In this document: piece after piece, positions 1 to 7,400 of the stretch
How positions within the stretch are numbered: the stretch's first letter is position 1
How the letters are laid out: each line of letters begins with the position of its first letter
Source of the DNA: Firmicutes bacterium UBA5766
GTDB taxonomy: Bacteria; Bacillota; Desulfotomaculia; Desulfotomaculales; Nap2-2B
Direction: 5' to 3'
NCBI GenBank assembly: GCA_002418775.1
Contig: DIEU01000061.1
Location: forward strand, 1-15,909
Length of the DNA: 15,909 nucleotides
Notes under the pieces: model-generated
The model's input: the letters and a program-made list of their open reading frames with translations, nothing else
Told to the model about the DNA's origin: nothing
Databases searched by the model: none
Translations under genes and position numbers: made by a program

Positions 1-120
1 TTTTCTAGTGCGAAAGTTGAGTTGTACTTACCTGATGATATACTGGAAGAAATATTAGACAGCTTTATGGATTCTTTACCGGGGTTTTTGAAAAAACGCT
101 TATTTGCCCGGGCAGCATAA
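1..120 (+). CDS. C-terminal end of an unrecognised ORF, possibly a transposase tail
   Basis: An open frame enters from the left edge and gives 39 residues before TAA at 118-120. The visible tail is acidic in the middle (YLPDDILEEILDSFMD) and ends with a basic LKKRLFARAA stretch. I do not recognise the family. A 14-bp motif lies inside it (9-22) and recurs just downstream (139-152), and the second copy abuts a truncated kinase gene. That makes the last gene of an insertion element a reasonable inference, but no catalytic motif is visible, so this is not proven. Confidence 0.4.
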   Translation, partial: FSSAKVELYLPDDILEEILDSFMDSLPGFLKKRLFARAA

Positions 121-152
121 ATCTGCTCATTTGTCAACTGCGAAAGTTGAGT
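1..152 (+). mobile_element. Putative right end of an insertion element abutting a kinase gene
   Basis: The motif TGCGAAAGTTGAGT occurs at 9-22 and again at 139-152, exactly 130 bp apart in direct orientation. The second copy is part of a small hairpin, TCAACT (134-139) and AGTTGA (145-150) around a GCGAA loop. Immediately after 152 the reading frame becomes recognisable PAS-domain coding sequence that lacks its beginning, so the boundary at about 150 looks like an insertion junction. The rest of the element, its other end and any target duplication lie outside the window, and the IS family cannot be named. Confidence 0.4.
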
Positions 153-216
153 AGTTAAAAGTGATCTGAAGCTGTTTTTAGATCATCTGCGCCGCTGCAG
201 GTCTACACAAGGAAAG

Positions 217-1029
217 GTGACAACCGAATTAAGTTTTGCAACTAAACATGGAACAGTTATCCAGGTACACCTTTTAAGCGTTCCTTATAAAGCCGCCGGT
301 GTTTACGTTGACCAATACAGGACAGTAATAACCGACGTTACCGAAAAGAAGCTCTATGAAAGGGAATTAGCCCGACTTGACCGGCTTAATTTGGTAGGAG
401 AAATGGCTGGCGGGATAGCGCATGAAATCAGAAACCCAATGACAGTTGTTAAGGGTTATTTAGATTTTCTCGGCCAGAAAAAAGAATTCGAAAAATATGC
501 AGATCGCTTCCAAATAATGATCAGTGAATTAGACAGGGCAAACGCTATTATTACTGAGTACCTTACCCTGGCCAGGAGCAAGGCCTATGATGCGAAGCCG
601 GAAAACCTTAACGAAATAATTAAAGATTTAATTTCTTTAATAGAAACAGATGCAATTAAAGATGATAAGAATATCAACGTGGAATTAGAAGGAATACCCA
701 ACCTGTTCCTGGAAAAAATTGACATCATACAGATGACCCTTAACCTGACTCGCAACGGGCTTGGGGCTATGGACGCAGGTGGGTATCTTACAATGAAAAC
801 ATTTACAAAGGAGAAAGAAGTAATCCTGGCAATAAGTGACCGCGGCAAGGGTATCCCACCAGAGCATTTGGATAAAATGGGCATACCGTTTTTCACAACT
901 AAAGATTCCGGTACCGGCTTGGGGTTTGTGGTATGCTATAAAATAGCCGCCAGGCATAACGCAGCAATTGACATACAAACCAGCCCGACAGGTACTACTT
1001 TCTTCGTCAAGTTTGGTTTTGGTGTATAA
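217..1029 (+). CDS. Sensor histidine kinase, N-terminally truncated (partial PAS-HisKA-HATPase)
   Basis: This is a 270-residue cytoplasmic kinase fragment with a GTG start at 217, preceded by AGGAAAGG. Residues 1-45 are only the last strands of a PAS domain (ending YRTVITDVTEKK). The same frame is open back to 151 and reads further PAS sequence (LFLDHLRRCRSTQGK), so the gene was longer before a probable insertion at about 150. HisKA has the phosphoacceptor His69 in GIAHEIRNP. The HATPase domain has an N-box with Asn176 and Asn180, G1 DRGKG, F-box FFTTK and G2 GTGLG. The usual acidic N-box residue is Gly183 and the G2 region reads GFVV instead of the common GLA(M/I), hints of relaxed constraint. 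The core is about 76 percent identical by eye to the large kinase encoded at 4495-8031. No response regulator is adjacent. It may be a remnant; activity is uncertain. Confidence 0.8.
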   Translation: MTTELSFATKHGTVIQVHLLSVPYKAAGVYVDQYRTVITDVTEKKLYERELARLDRLNLVGEMAGGIAHEIRNPMTVVKGYLDFLGQKKEFEKYADRFQIMISELDRANAIITEYLTLARSKAYDAKPENLNEIIKDLISLIETDAIKDDKNINVELEGIPNLFLEKIDIIQMTLNLTRNGLGAMDAGGYLTMKTFTKEKEVILAISDRGKGIPPEHLDKMGIPFFTTKDSGTGLGFVVCYKIAARHNAAIDIQTSPTGTTFFVKFGFGV

Positions 1030-1139
1030 ACAGTATTTCGAGGAAATGCTTTTACGGATGCGTCCCGCTGCGTATAAAAAACTTTTGACAGGGAAACTAT
1101 AAAAAGGAAAAAACATATACCCACAAGGAGGATTTCCAA

Positions 1140-1667
1140 ATGCCCAAAAATGAGACCAATGAACCATCACGGCCGGTAAAAAAGACACCCGATATAGAAA
1201 ATGAACAGGAAACAAATCCCACGAACTATACCCAATACTCCAACCAGGGCGGGATGCAGTCACAGCCATATGGCCAGCCTCAAGCTTATGGCCAGCCTCA
1301 GCAGCAGGGCCCCATGGTATCCAGGCCGATGGGCGCCCAGCAGCCAATGACTTCACAGCCATATATGCAGCAGGCGTTCCAGCTCTACCAGCAAATTCAA
1401 CAGCTTAAAACCCAGACTGTACAGGAACAGCAGTATAACCAGCAGTATATGAGACAGTCCATCAACCAGGCTATTTCTCTTCTCAACCAGGGGATGCAGT
1501 ATATGCAGCCAACCGGGGCGTTTTCCCAAATGATCCAGGCTATTGACAGTATGCAGCAACTGCTCAAGCAAATTGCAGGCCAGCAGGCCCAGGAGTTCCA
1601 GCCGGGTCAGCATTCGTACGGCAGCCAGTATACGTATCCGGGACACCAGGGCCCTTACACTTATTAA
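1140..1667 (+). CDS. Gln-rich low-complexity hypothetical protein
   Basis: ATG at 1140 follows a consensus AAGGAGG (1125-1131) at 8 nt spacing. The 175-residue product has 44 glutamines and no cysteine. Residues 1-35 are polar and charged. Residues 40-75 carry Pro/Gln/Tyr repeats (QPYGQPQAYGQPQ). Residues 75-150 form a more regular, probably helical Gln/Met segment, and the C-terminus is rich in Tyr and Gly. There is no signal peptide and no membrane segment. Compositions like this occur in spore-coat and other assembly proteins, but I recognise no family and the coat idea is inference only. A rho-independent terminator lies 69 bp downstream, so it is probably monocistronic. Confidence 0.75.
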   Translation: MPKNETNEPSRPVKKTPDIENEQETNPTNYTQYSNQGGMQSQPYGQPQAYGQPQQQGPMVSRPMGAQQPMTSQPYMQQAFQLYQQIQQLKTQTVQEQQYNQQYMRQSINQAISLLNQGMQYMQPTGAFSQMIQAIDSMQQLLKQIAGQQAQEFQPGQHSYGSQYTYPGHQGPYTY

Positions 1668-1735
1668 CTTTTTGTTACAACAAGAAATTACCGTTAAAAT
1701 AGACATACTTGCCGCTTCATTAAAAGCAACGCCTG

Positions 1736-1766
1736 GTCCCCTGAAATAAAAAGGGGACTTCTTATT
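1736..1766 (+). terminator. Rho-independent terminator after the Gln-rich gene
   Basis: A perfect 6-bp stem, GTCCCC (1736-1741) with GGGGAC (1753-1758), encloses an 11-nt A-rich loop. It is followed by a T-rich tail, TTCTTATT (1759-1766). It separates the Gln-rich gene from the ABC transporter locus. Confidence 0.7.
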
Positions 1767-1798
1767 CCCGGCAGCTTTAAGGACTAAGGAGGCCTTTA

Positions 1799-2353
1799 AT
1801 GAACGTCATTGAAATTAAAAATCTGACCAAGTATTACGGCAGGCAGCGAGGGATTATCGATGTCAGCTTCAATGTTGAGGAAGGCGAGATCTTCGGCTTT
1901 ATAGGCCCTAATGGCGCTGGAAAGTCAACCACTATCCGGGCCATCCTGTCCCTGATTTACCCGATCGGCGGAAGCGCAATGATATTCGGAAAAGACTGCC
2001 TGAAATACGGTCCGGAAATCAAAAAAGAAATAGGCTATCTGCCATCGGAAGCGTTTTACTATGAAAATATGAGGGTGATTGACCTGCTGAAATACTCGGC
2101 GAGCTTTTATAGAAAGGACTGCAGCAAAAGAATAACGGAGCTTGCCGAAATAATGAACCTGGATCTTAAAAGACGAATCAGCGATCTGTCTTTTGAAAAC
2201 AAAAAGAAAGTCGGTATTGTCCAGGATCTGCTCCATGACCCGAAACTAATTATTCTGGACGAGCCGACCATCGGCCTTGATCCCCTCATGCAGCAAGGAA
2301 ATTACAAACAAAACCGCCGACTTCCTCCTTACAAAGCCGGTCAGCCGGATTAA
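1799..2353 (+). pseudogene. ABC transporter ATP-binding protein, truncated after Walker B
   Basis: ATG at 1799 is preceded by AAGGAGG (1786-1792). The protein is a BcrA/CcmA-like drug-export or ABC-2 type ATPase. Walker A is GPNGAGKST (residues 36-44) and Walker B is LIILDEPT (150-157), followed by the D-loop GLDPLMQQ (159-166). The signature motif reads LSFENKKK, with Glu where the family normally has Gly. After residue 166 homology stops abruptly and 18 unrelated residues lead to TAA. The H-loop and everything beyond are missing; family members are usually about 300 residues. From about 2292 the DNA encodes, in another frame, the middle of an ABC-2 permease. The simplest reading is a deletion that fused two neighbouring genes out of frame. 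It cannot be a working ATPase as it stands. Confidence 0.85.
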
Positions 2354-2804
2354 AATTATAACGGCTGAACTATTGGCCGCTCTGACTTCTTTTTTGTTTA
2401 CAAATGTTTTTTATATAATAACTGCTGTCTTTATGGCCCTGGCTGTCAGTAAAGAACCGTTCAGCATGAAAATATTTATGATAATTTCCGCCACTTTATT
2501 TTTTGTCCAGATCATCTTTTTTTCACTGGGAGTTCTTATCTCAGTTGCTTTTCCAAGAATCAGGTCCCCGATTGCCCTTTCGCTGGGTATCGTTTTCGGG
2601 TTTTTTATTATCAATATGTTTCAATCCGTGTTCGGGGATTAAACGCTGCGTTATATAACGCCTTACAAATATTTTGACAGCGCTTACATAATCAAAAACG
2701 GACTTTATGAAACCCAATTTGTTATTTTAACAATCATCGTCATTATCGTTGCTGTAACAGCAAGTTATATCTTATATTCAAAGCAGGACATTAATATCGC
2801 CTGA
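2292..2804 (+). pseudogene. ABC-2 type permease remnant lacking its N-terminus and interrupted by a stop
   Basis: From SKEITNKTADFLLTKPVSR onward this frame matches the internal segment SKEERDRTSEFLFVKPVSR of the intact permease that follows, so about the first 100 residues are missing. Several hydrophobic segments follow. At 2640-2642 an in-frame TAA interrupts the protein. The same frame then continues without a break through RYITPYKYFDSAYI and a last hydrophobic helix to TGA at 2802-2804. The segment parallels FTPFKYFNARDLIYGG in the neighbouring permease, so coding sense persists past the stop. A TTG-started stretch 2277-2642 is open, but its first residues only come from the junction. 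I read it as the surviving part of a first permease, broken by a deletion and a nonsense mutation. Confidence 0.8.
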
Positions 2805-2831
2805 TACATTAATTTTTTGAGGGGAATGCGG

Positions 2832-3629
2832 ATGAATATTTTCTTCAGGGAAATGAAGGCCAACAGAAAATCACTGATTATCTGGTCCATCGGCATAATT
2901 TTGATGATTGCCGGGGGAATGGGCAAATATGCGGCTTTTTCCGCCACAGGCCAATCCGCAGCCGTTATAACTCGCCAATTGCCTGGATCCATTCAGGCTA
3001 TACTGGGTATAGGTTCCTTTGACCTGTCAAAAGCCGGCGGTTTTTACGGAGTGCTTTTTTTATACCTTGCTTTAATGGCTGCCATTCATGCCGCAATACT
3101 TGGAGCCACAATTATTTCGAAAGAAGAGCGGGACCGGACATCGGAATTCCTTTTCGTCAAACCGGTTTCAAGAAATAAACTTGTTACAGCTAAGCTCACG
3201 ACAGCCTCATCGAACGTTATTATTTTCAATCTGGTCACCCTGTCTTTTTTAATTATCACGGTGGGATATTACAGCAGGGGCGAGGACATAACAGCAGATA
3301 TCCTGAAACTGATGCTGGGTTTGTTTTTTCTGCAGCTAATTTTTTTGCTTACCGGAACGGGAACAGCCGCTTTAAGCAGAGAACCCAATACAGCCTCTTC
3401 CCCGGCTGCCGGTATACTGCTGTTTGCCTTTATCTTAAACGTCGCTGTCGATATGAACAGAAACTTGGATTTCTTAAAGTTCTTTACACCGTTCAAATAT
3501 TTCAACGCCAGGGATCTGATATACGGGGGAAGGTTTGAACCTGTGTTTTTAGTTTTGTCTCTTGTAATTATTGCGGCGGCTTTGACTGCAACATTTGTTT
3601 TCTATAAAAGAAAAGATCTGGCCGTCTAA
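2832..3629 (+). CDS. ABC-2 type transporter permease
   Basis: The ATG at 2832 is chosen because AGGGGAA (2820-2826) stands at correct spacing; TTG 2817 and ATG 2826 would lie on or against that site. The 265-residue integral membrane protein has about six hydrophobic segments, roughly at residues 15-35, 70-95, 125-150, 165-185, 195-215 and 235-258. Between the second and third is the cytoplasmic motif SKEERDRTSEFLFVKPVSR, typical of ABC-2 permeases that pair with BcrA-like ATPases. It is 27 bp from the end of the broken permease and was probably the last gene of an ATPase-permease-permease operon. Its own frame is intact, but the adjacent ATPase is truncated, so it would need an ATPase from elsewhere or be on the way to loss. 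Confidence 0.85.
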   Translation: MNIFFREMKANRKSLIIWSIGIILMIAGGMGKYAAFSATGQSAAVITRQLPGSIQAILGIGSFDLSKAGGFYGVLFLYLALMAAIHAAILGATIISKEERDRTSEFLFVKPVSRNKLVTAKLTTASSNVIIFNLVTLSFLIITVGYYSRGEDITADILKLMLGLFFLQLIFLLTGTGTAALSREPNTASSPAAGILLFAFILNVAVDMNRNLDFLKFFTPFKYFNARDLIYGGRFEPVFLVLSLVIIAAALTATFVFYKRKDLAV

Positions 3630-3662
3630 AGATGCGGTAATTTTATCCTGCGCATAAAATTA

Positions 3663-3684
3663 GGAGAGGCACGCAGCTTCTCCC
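3663..3684. terminator. Hairpin between convergent genes, weak terminator candidate
   Basis: An 8-bp stem with one G-T pair (GGAGAGGC at 3663-3670, GCTTCTCC at 3676-3683) encloses a 5-nt loop. It sits 34 bp after the permease stop. On the plus strand no T tract follows. On the minus strand the stem is followed by TAATTTTA, so it could serve the small minus-strand gene ending at 3705. Confidence 0.35.
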
Positions 3685-3704
3685 TTGCGAGGTGATTTAG
3701 TTGG

Positions 3705-3887
3705 TTATCTTAAGTCCTTCAAATTAACATGTGTATGTCTTCGCTGTTTCCTCTTGGCTACCAGATGTGAAAGGTAAGCCGCTCCTGTTAGAGAAATCAT
3801 CAGAACCTCGGTGATAACAGCCCTTTTTGAAAGAGCTCCTTTCAGATGAGATCTGTTTAAGAGAACTCTTCTATAAATTTTTTTCAT
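3705..3887 (-). CDS. Small hypothetical protein with one possible membrane helix
   Basis: Read on the minus strand, ATG at 3887 is preceded by AAAGGG (3902-3897) at 9 nt; an alternative ATG at 3896 sits directly on that site. The 60-residue product begins with a basic stretch (MKKIYRRVLLNR), has a hydrophobic segment at about 26-46 (AVITEVLMISLTGAAYLSHL) and ends with a very basic tail (KRKQRRHTH). That layout fits a single-span membrane peptide. I recognise no family, and only the start context and composition support it. Confidence 0.4.
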   Translation of the reverse strand: MKKIYRRVLLNRSHLKGALSKRAVITEVLMISLTGAAYLSHLVAKRKQRRHTHVNLKDLR

Positions 3888-3897
3888 GACAAACATC

Positions 3898-4200
3898 CCT
3901 TTTGTACCTCATCTCATGCTGATATTCGTCAAATACAACAACTTACCTTTAAGTAAATTATGGATTTTTACTTTTTGCATTCAACATTCATATACTAAAA
4001 AATCGTGCCGCAAGTATATGAGGAGGCTTCAAGCAATATAAAAAACGATATTTTAGCGAAATAACTTTGGCGACAGGTGAGATTTGTTGAGCAGAAGCCG
4101 TCTTTTTTGCATTTTCCTGTCATTTTTTAACGGAATAATTGTCAAGGAATATACCACCTTGTACCGAAATATATAACAAATGCAAAAAGGGGACTGGATT
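3898..4200. other. Gene-free, AT-rich stretch with inverted repeats and a T tract
   Basis: About 300 bp without a convincing gene. It holds a perfect 7-bp inverted repeat, CATATAC (3989-3995) and GTATATG (4014-4020). A second pair, GGCTTC (4025-4030) and GAAGCC (4094-4099), is followed by GTCTTTTTT (4100-4108). An AGGAGG at 4021-4026 has no usable start codon after it. The arrangement suggests a small transcript or leader ending in a terminator-like T tract, but it matches no riboswitch class I know. Confidence 0.3.
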
Positions 4201-4392
4201 ATGGAACAGTATATTTACGCTAAAAACAAGGCGGATCTCTTTGATAAACTGATCAGGATAAAAGCCTATAAAGAATCTTTATACGACGGCAAAGAAGCGG
4301 TAGTGACATCTCAGCTGAACAACGTGGATTTTAACGGTTGTACCCATAAAAGAATTTGGATAACCGTTGACCTCAAAGAATGCGCCAAATAA
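4201..4392 (+). CDS. Small hypothetical protein
   Basis: ATG at 4201 is preceded by AAAAGGGG at about 8 nt spacing, better than the upstream in-frame ATG at 4180, which has no site. The 63-residue product is soluble and mixed charge, with patterns such as YAKNKADLFDKLIRIKAYKES and a C-terminal WITVDLKECAK. There is no signal peptide or membrane segment. I do not recognise a family. It converges with the large kinase gene 102 bp away. Confidence 0.55.
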   Translation: MEQYIYAKNKADLFDKLIRIKAYKESLYDGKEAVVTSQLNNVDFNGCTHKRIWITVDLKECAK

Positions 4393-4405
4393 GTTATCTG
4401 ACAGC

Positions 4406-4428
4406 AGGAAGAACCTCGCATCTTCTTT
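4406..4428. terminator. Weak hairpin in the convergent gap after the small gene
   Basis: GAAGA (4408-4412) pairs with TCTTC (4421-4425) around an 8-nt loop, extended by a G-T and an A-T pair. It is followed on the plus strand by only a short T run. It lies between the stop of the small plus-strand gene and the stop of the minus-strand kinase. Confidence 0.3.
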
Positions 4429-4494
4429 AGCGCCTTCCTTATCTGGAATTTTATCCCCAGGGAATGGTTAAAGAAGGCCGCACCGGACTCCCGT

Positions 4495-7400
4495 TCAGGA
4501 TACCGGCGCCCCCTGAACAGCAAACTTGACAAAAAATGTTGTTCCCTCCGGGCTGGTTTCAATATGTATTTCAGCGTTATGTCTGGCCGCTATTTTATAA
4601 CACATGGCAAGTCCCAGGCCGGTGCCGTAGTCTTTTGTGGTAAAAAACGGGATGCCCATTTTATCCAAGTGCTCCGGCGGGATCCCTCTACCCTGATCAC
4701 TTACGGCCAGAATGACCTCTTCCCTTTCGACAGATGTCCTTAAAAAAAGGTAGCCTCCTGGCGCCATAGCTTCAAGACCGTTGCGGATTAAGTTTAGGAT
4801 CATCTGTTTGATATCGTTTTTCTCCAAGAGCAGGTCGGGCACTTCTTCAAGCTCCAATTTAATATATTTATCTTCTTTGATAGCGTCCGTTTCTACCAGG
4901 TAGTTTAATTCTTCAATTAAAACGTTCAGGTTTTCCGGCTTCGCATCATAAGCTTTGCTCCTTGCCAAGGTGAGATATTCCGTAATAATCGAGTTCGCCC
5001 TGTCCAGTTCGCTAATCATTAGCTGGAACCGATCCGTATATTTCTCAAATTCTTTTTTCTTCCCGATATACTCCAAGTATCCTCTTACAACCGTCATCGG
5101 GTTCCTGATCTCGTGCGCAATCCCGCCGGCCATTTCACCGACAAGGCTTAAGCGGTCAAGGCGGGACATTTCTTTTTCAAACCGCTTAAGTTCTGTAACA
5201 TCAGTTATAATAGTTAGAATACACGTCTCACCATTAAGCTCGATAAAATCTGTTGATAGTAAACCAATGTGCTGGGCGCCCTGTTTTGCATAAATTTTTA
5301 CTTCGAGGTTATTTACCGGTTTCCTCTCCTGCATCGACTTGATTAATTCCGGCGGCAGGCCGGAACTGCCGTAAAAATGGTGTTCTTCATATGTTGTACC
5401 TATTACCTCTTCTTTGGAATAACCAAGATTAACTGTAAAAGTATCGTTAACATCAATGCATTTTCCATTCAATGTCCGGATGATCATCATCACAGGGCTT
5501 GAATTAAACGCTTTTAAGAAGCGTTCCTCCGACTGGCGCAGCTTCTCTTCCATCTGCTTGTTTTCAGTAATGTCAAATTGATGGTACAGAATGACGCGCT
5601 CATCATTTAGCTGGACAATTTCCGCAGATGTAATAAGGATTAACGCTTTCCCGTTTTTAGCCCTGGCTTTAATTTCGTAGTTTTGAAGCCGCCCTGACCC
5701 GTTAATTATTTTAAATATCTCCGCCCACTGAGCAGGATCAATAAAAGTGTTTAATTCCAGCGTGCTGCAGCCGATTATCTCATCACGCGAAAATCCTAAA
5801 ACTTCTATAAATTTGTCGTTTATTTCTATGAAGCGTCCATCTGAATTTTGGATGCACATCATGGCCGGACTGGAATGAAAGGCCTTATAGAACCTCTCCT
5901 CCGACTGAAGCAGGTCAACTTCCTGCAGCTTTTTGGCAAGGAAGCGGTAGCGTTCTTCACTTTCCTTCAGCGCAACCTCAGCCCGCAAACGCATTATTAC
6001 CTGCACGATAGAGCGCGCAATAACTTCCAGAGTCTCTACATCCTCTTCCCTATAGCCGTCTTCCCGGTTAGCCAGCCCGATCATGCCGATAGTTTTTCCA
6101 TGGTAAGTTAATGGCGCGCCCAGAAACGCCTTCAGCGGAGGATGTCCCTCCGGAAGTCCGATACTTTCCGGATAAAAGACAGGAATATTTGTAAAGAAGG
6201 ATTTACCGTCTAGAAGCATTTTCTTGTAAATGCCACGAATTTTTATGTCTTCCGGCACGCGGCAAGAAAACCATTCCGGATCACTGAAAGAAACATTTCT
6301 CAGAAATCCGTCTTGATCGATTTTCCCGATAAGGCCAATCTGGCTTCCAGTTATCTCCTGAGCGACATTCAAGCAGGTTTTGCCCAGTTCCTGCTCATTT
6401 ACACATGTTAAAGACTCCTGCAAAATCCGGTTGATACCTTCTACCATGGCGTTTTTGGAAAGGATTCTCTCCTCGGCGTTCTTGCGCTCGGTTATGTCGC
6501 GTGAAATACCGATGACGCCGATAATCTCTCCCGATTTGTTGCGGTAAGGGAATTTGTTGGCCAGAAAGATGCGGGCGCCATCTGCAGTGGGAATCGTTTC
6601 CTCGACAACCTCACTCTTGCCTGACATCATAATCTTCAGGTCGTTTTCACGGATCAACTGCCCCGCCTCATACCCGTAATATTCGCTGGCGGTATAACCG
6701 ATGATCTCGCTGAAAGGTTTGCCGGCTAAATTTGCCATTGCCCGGTTTGCAAGCAGCATGCGGCTTTCAAGATCTTTGACATAAATCGAATCTGACGTTC
6801 CGTCGATGATGTTAAACATAAGGTTTCGGTTTGTGCGAACGGCCTCTTCCGCCTGCTTGCGCCGGGTGATGTCCTGCCCCTGGGCAATCGTGGCGATAAT
6901 GGCGGTTTTATCTTTATTGTAGATATTGGCTGAATTCCACAGGATTATATGAATCGAGCCGTCGGCGCCAAGGATGGGAATTTCAACCGCTTCCCAATGC
7001 TCCCCCGACGAATTCTGCCTGATATGGTTTAAGGACTCCTTTTTGCTGTTTTCCGGAAACAGGATATTCAGAGGCCGGCCTAAAATCTCGTCCTCCATGT
7101 ATCCCGTCAACCTCTCGAAAGCATGGTTGAATTTGGTTATCTTACAGAAGTTGTCCCAGACTATGCACGGCGCATTTGCGTAGCAGATCAGGTTTTCCAG
7201 GTAGTCCCTGGTCTCTCTCAGCATTTCTTCAGCCTGCTTTTGTTTAGTGACATCCCGAACTGCACCAATTATCAGGGCCGGCTTTCCGCTGCCTCTCACC
7301 GCTTTGCTGACTATCTTTATAAATCTGACCGTACCATCGCTTTTCATAATCCGGAAGTCATCGGAGACTTTCTTGCCCTTTTTTGCAAATCTTAATATCT

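Noticed and set aside
1085..1119. TTGACA followed by CATATA before the Gln-rich gene
   Set aside because: The spacer is 23 bp, too long for a sigma-A promoter, and it does not match sporulation sigma spacing either.
2277..2642. Separate 121-residue permease gene starting at TTG 2277
   Set aside because: The first residues are antisense to nothing functional: they are the ATPase reading in another frame at a deletion junction, so it is better described as part of a pseudogene.
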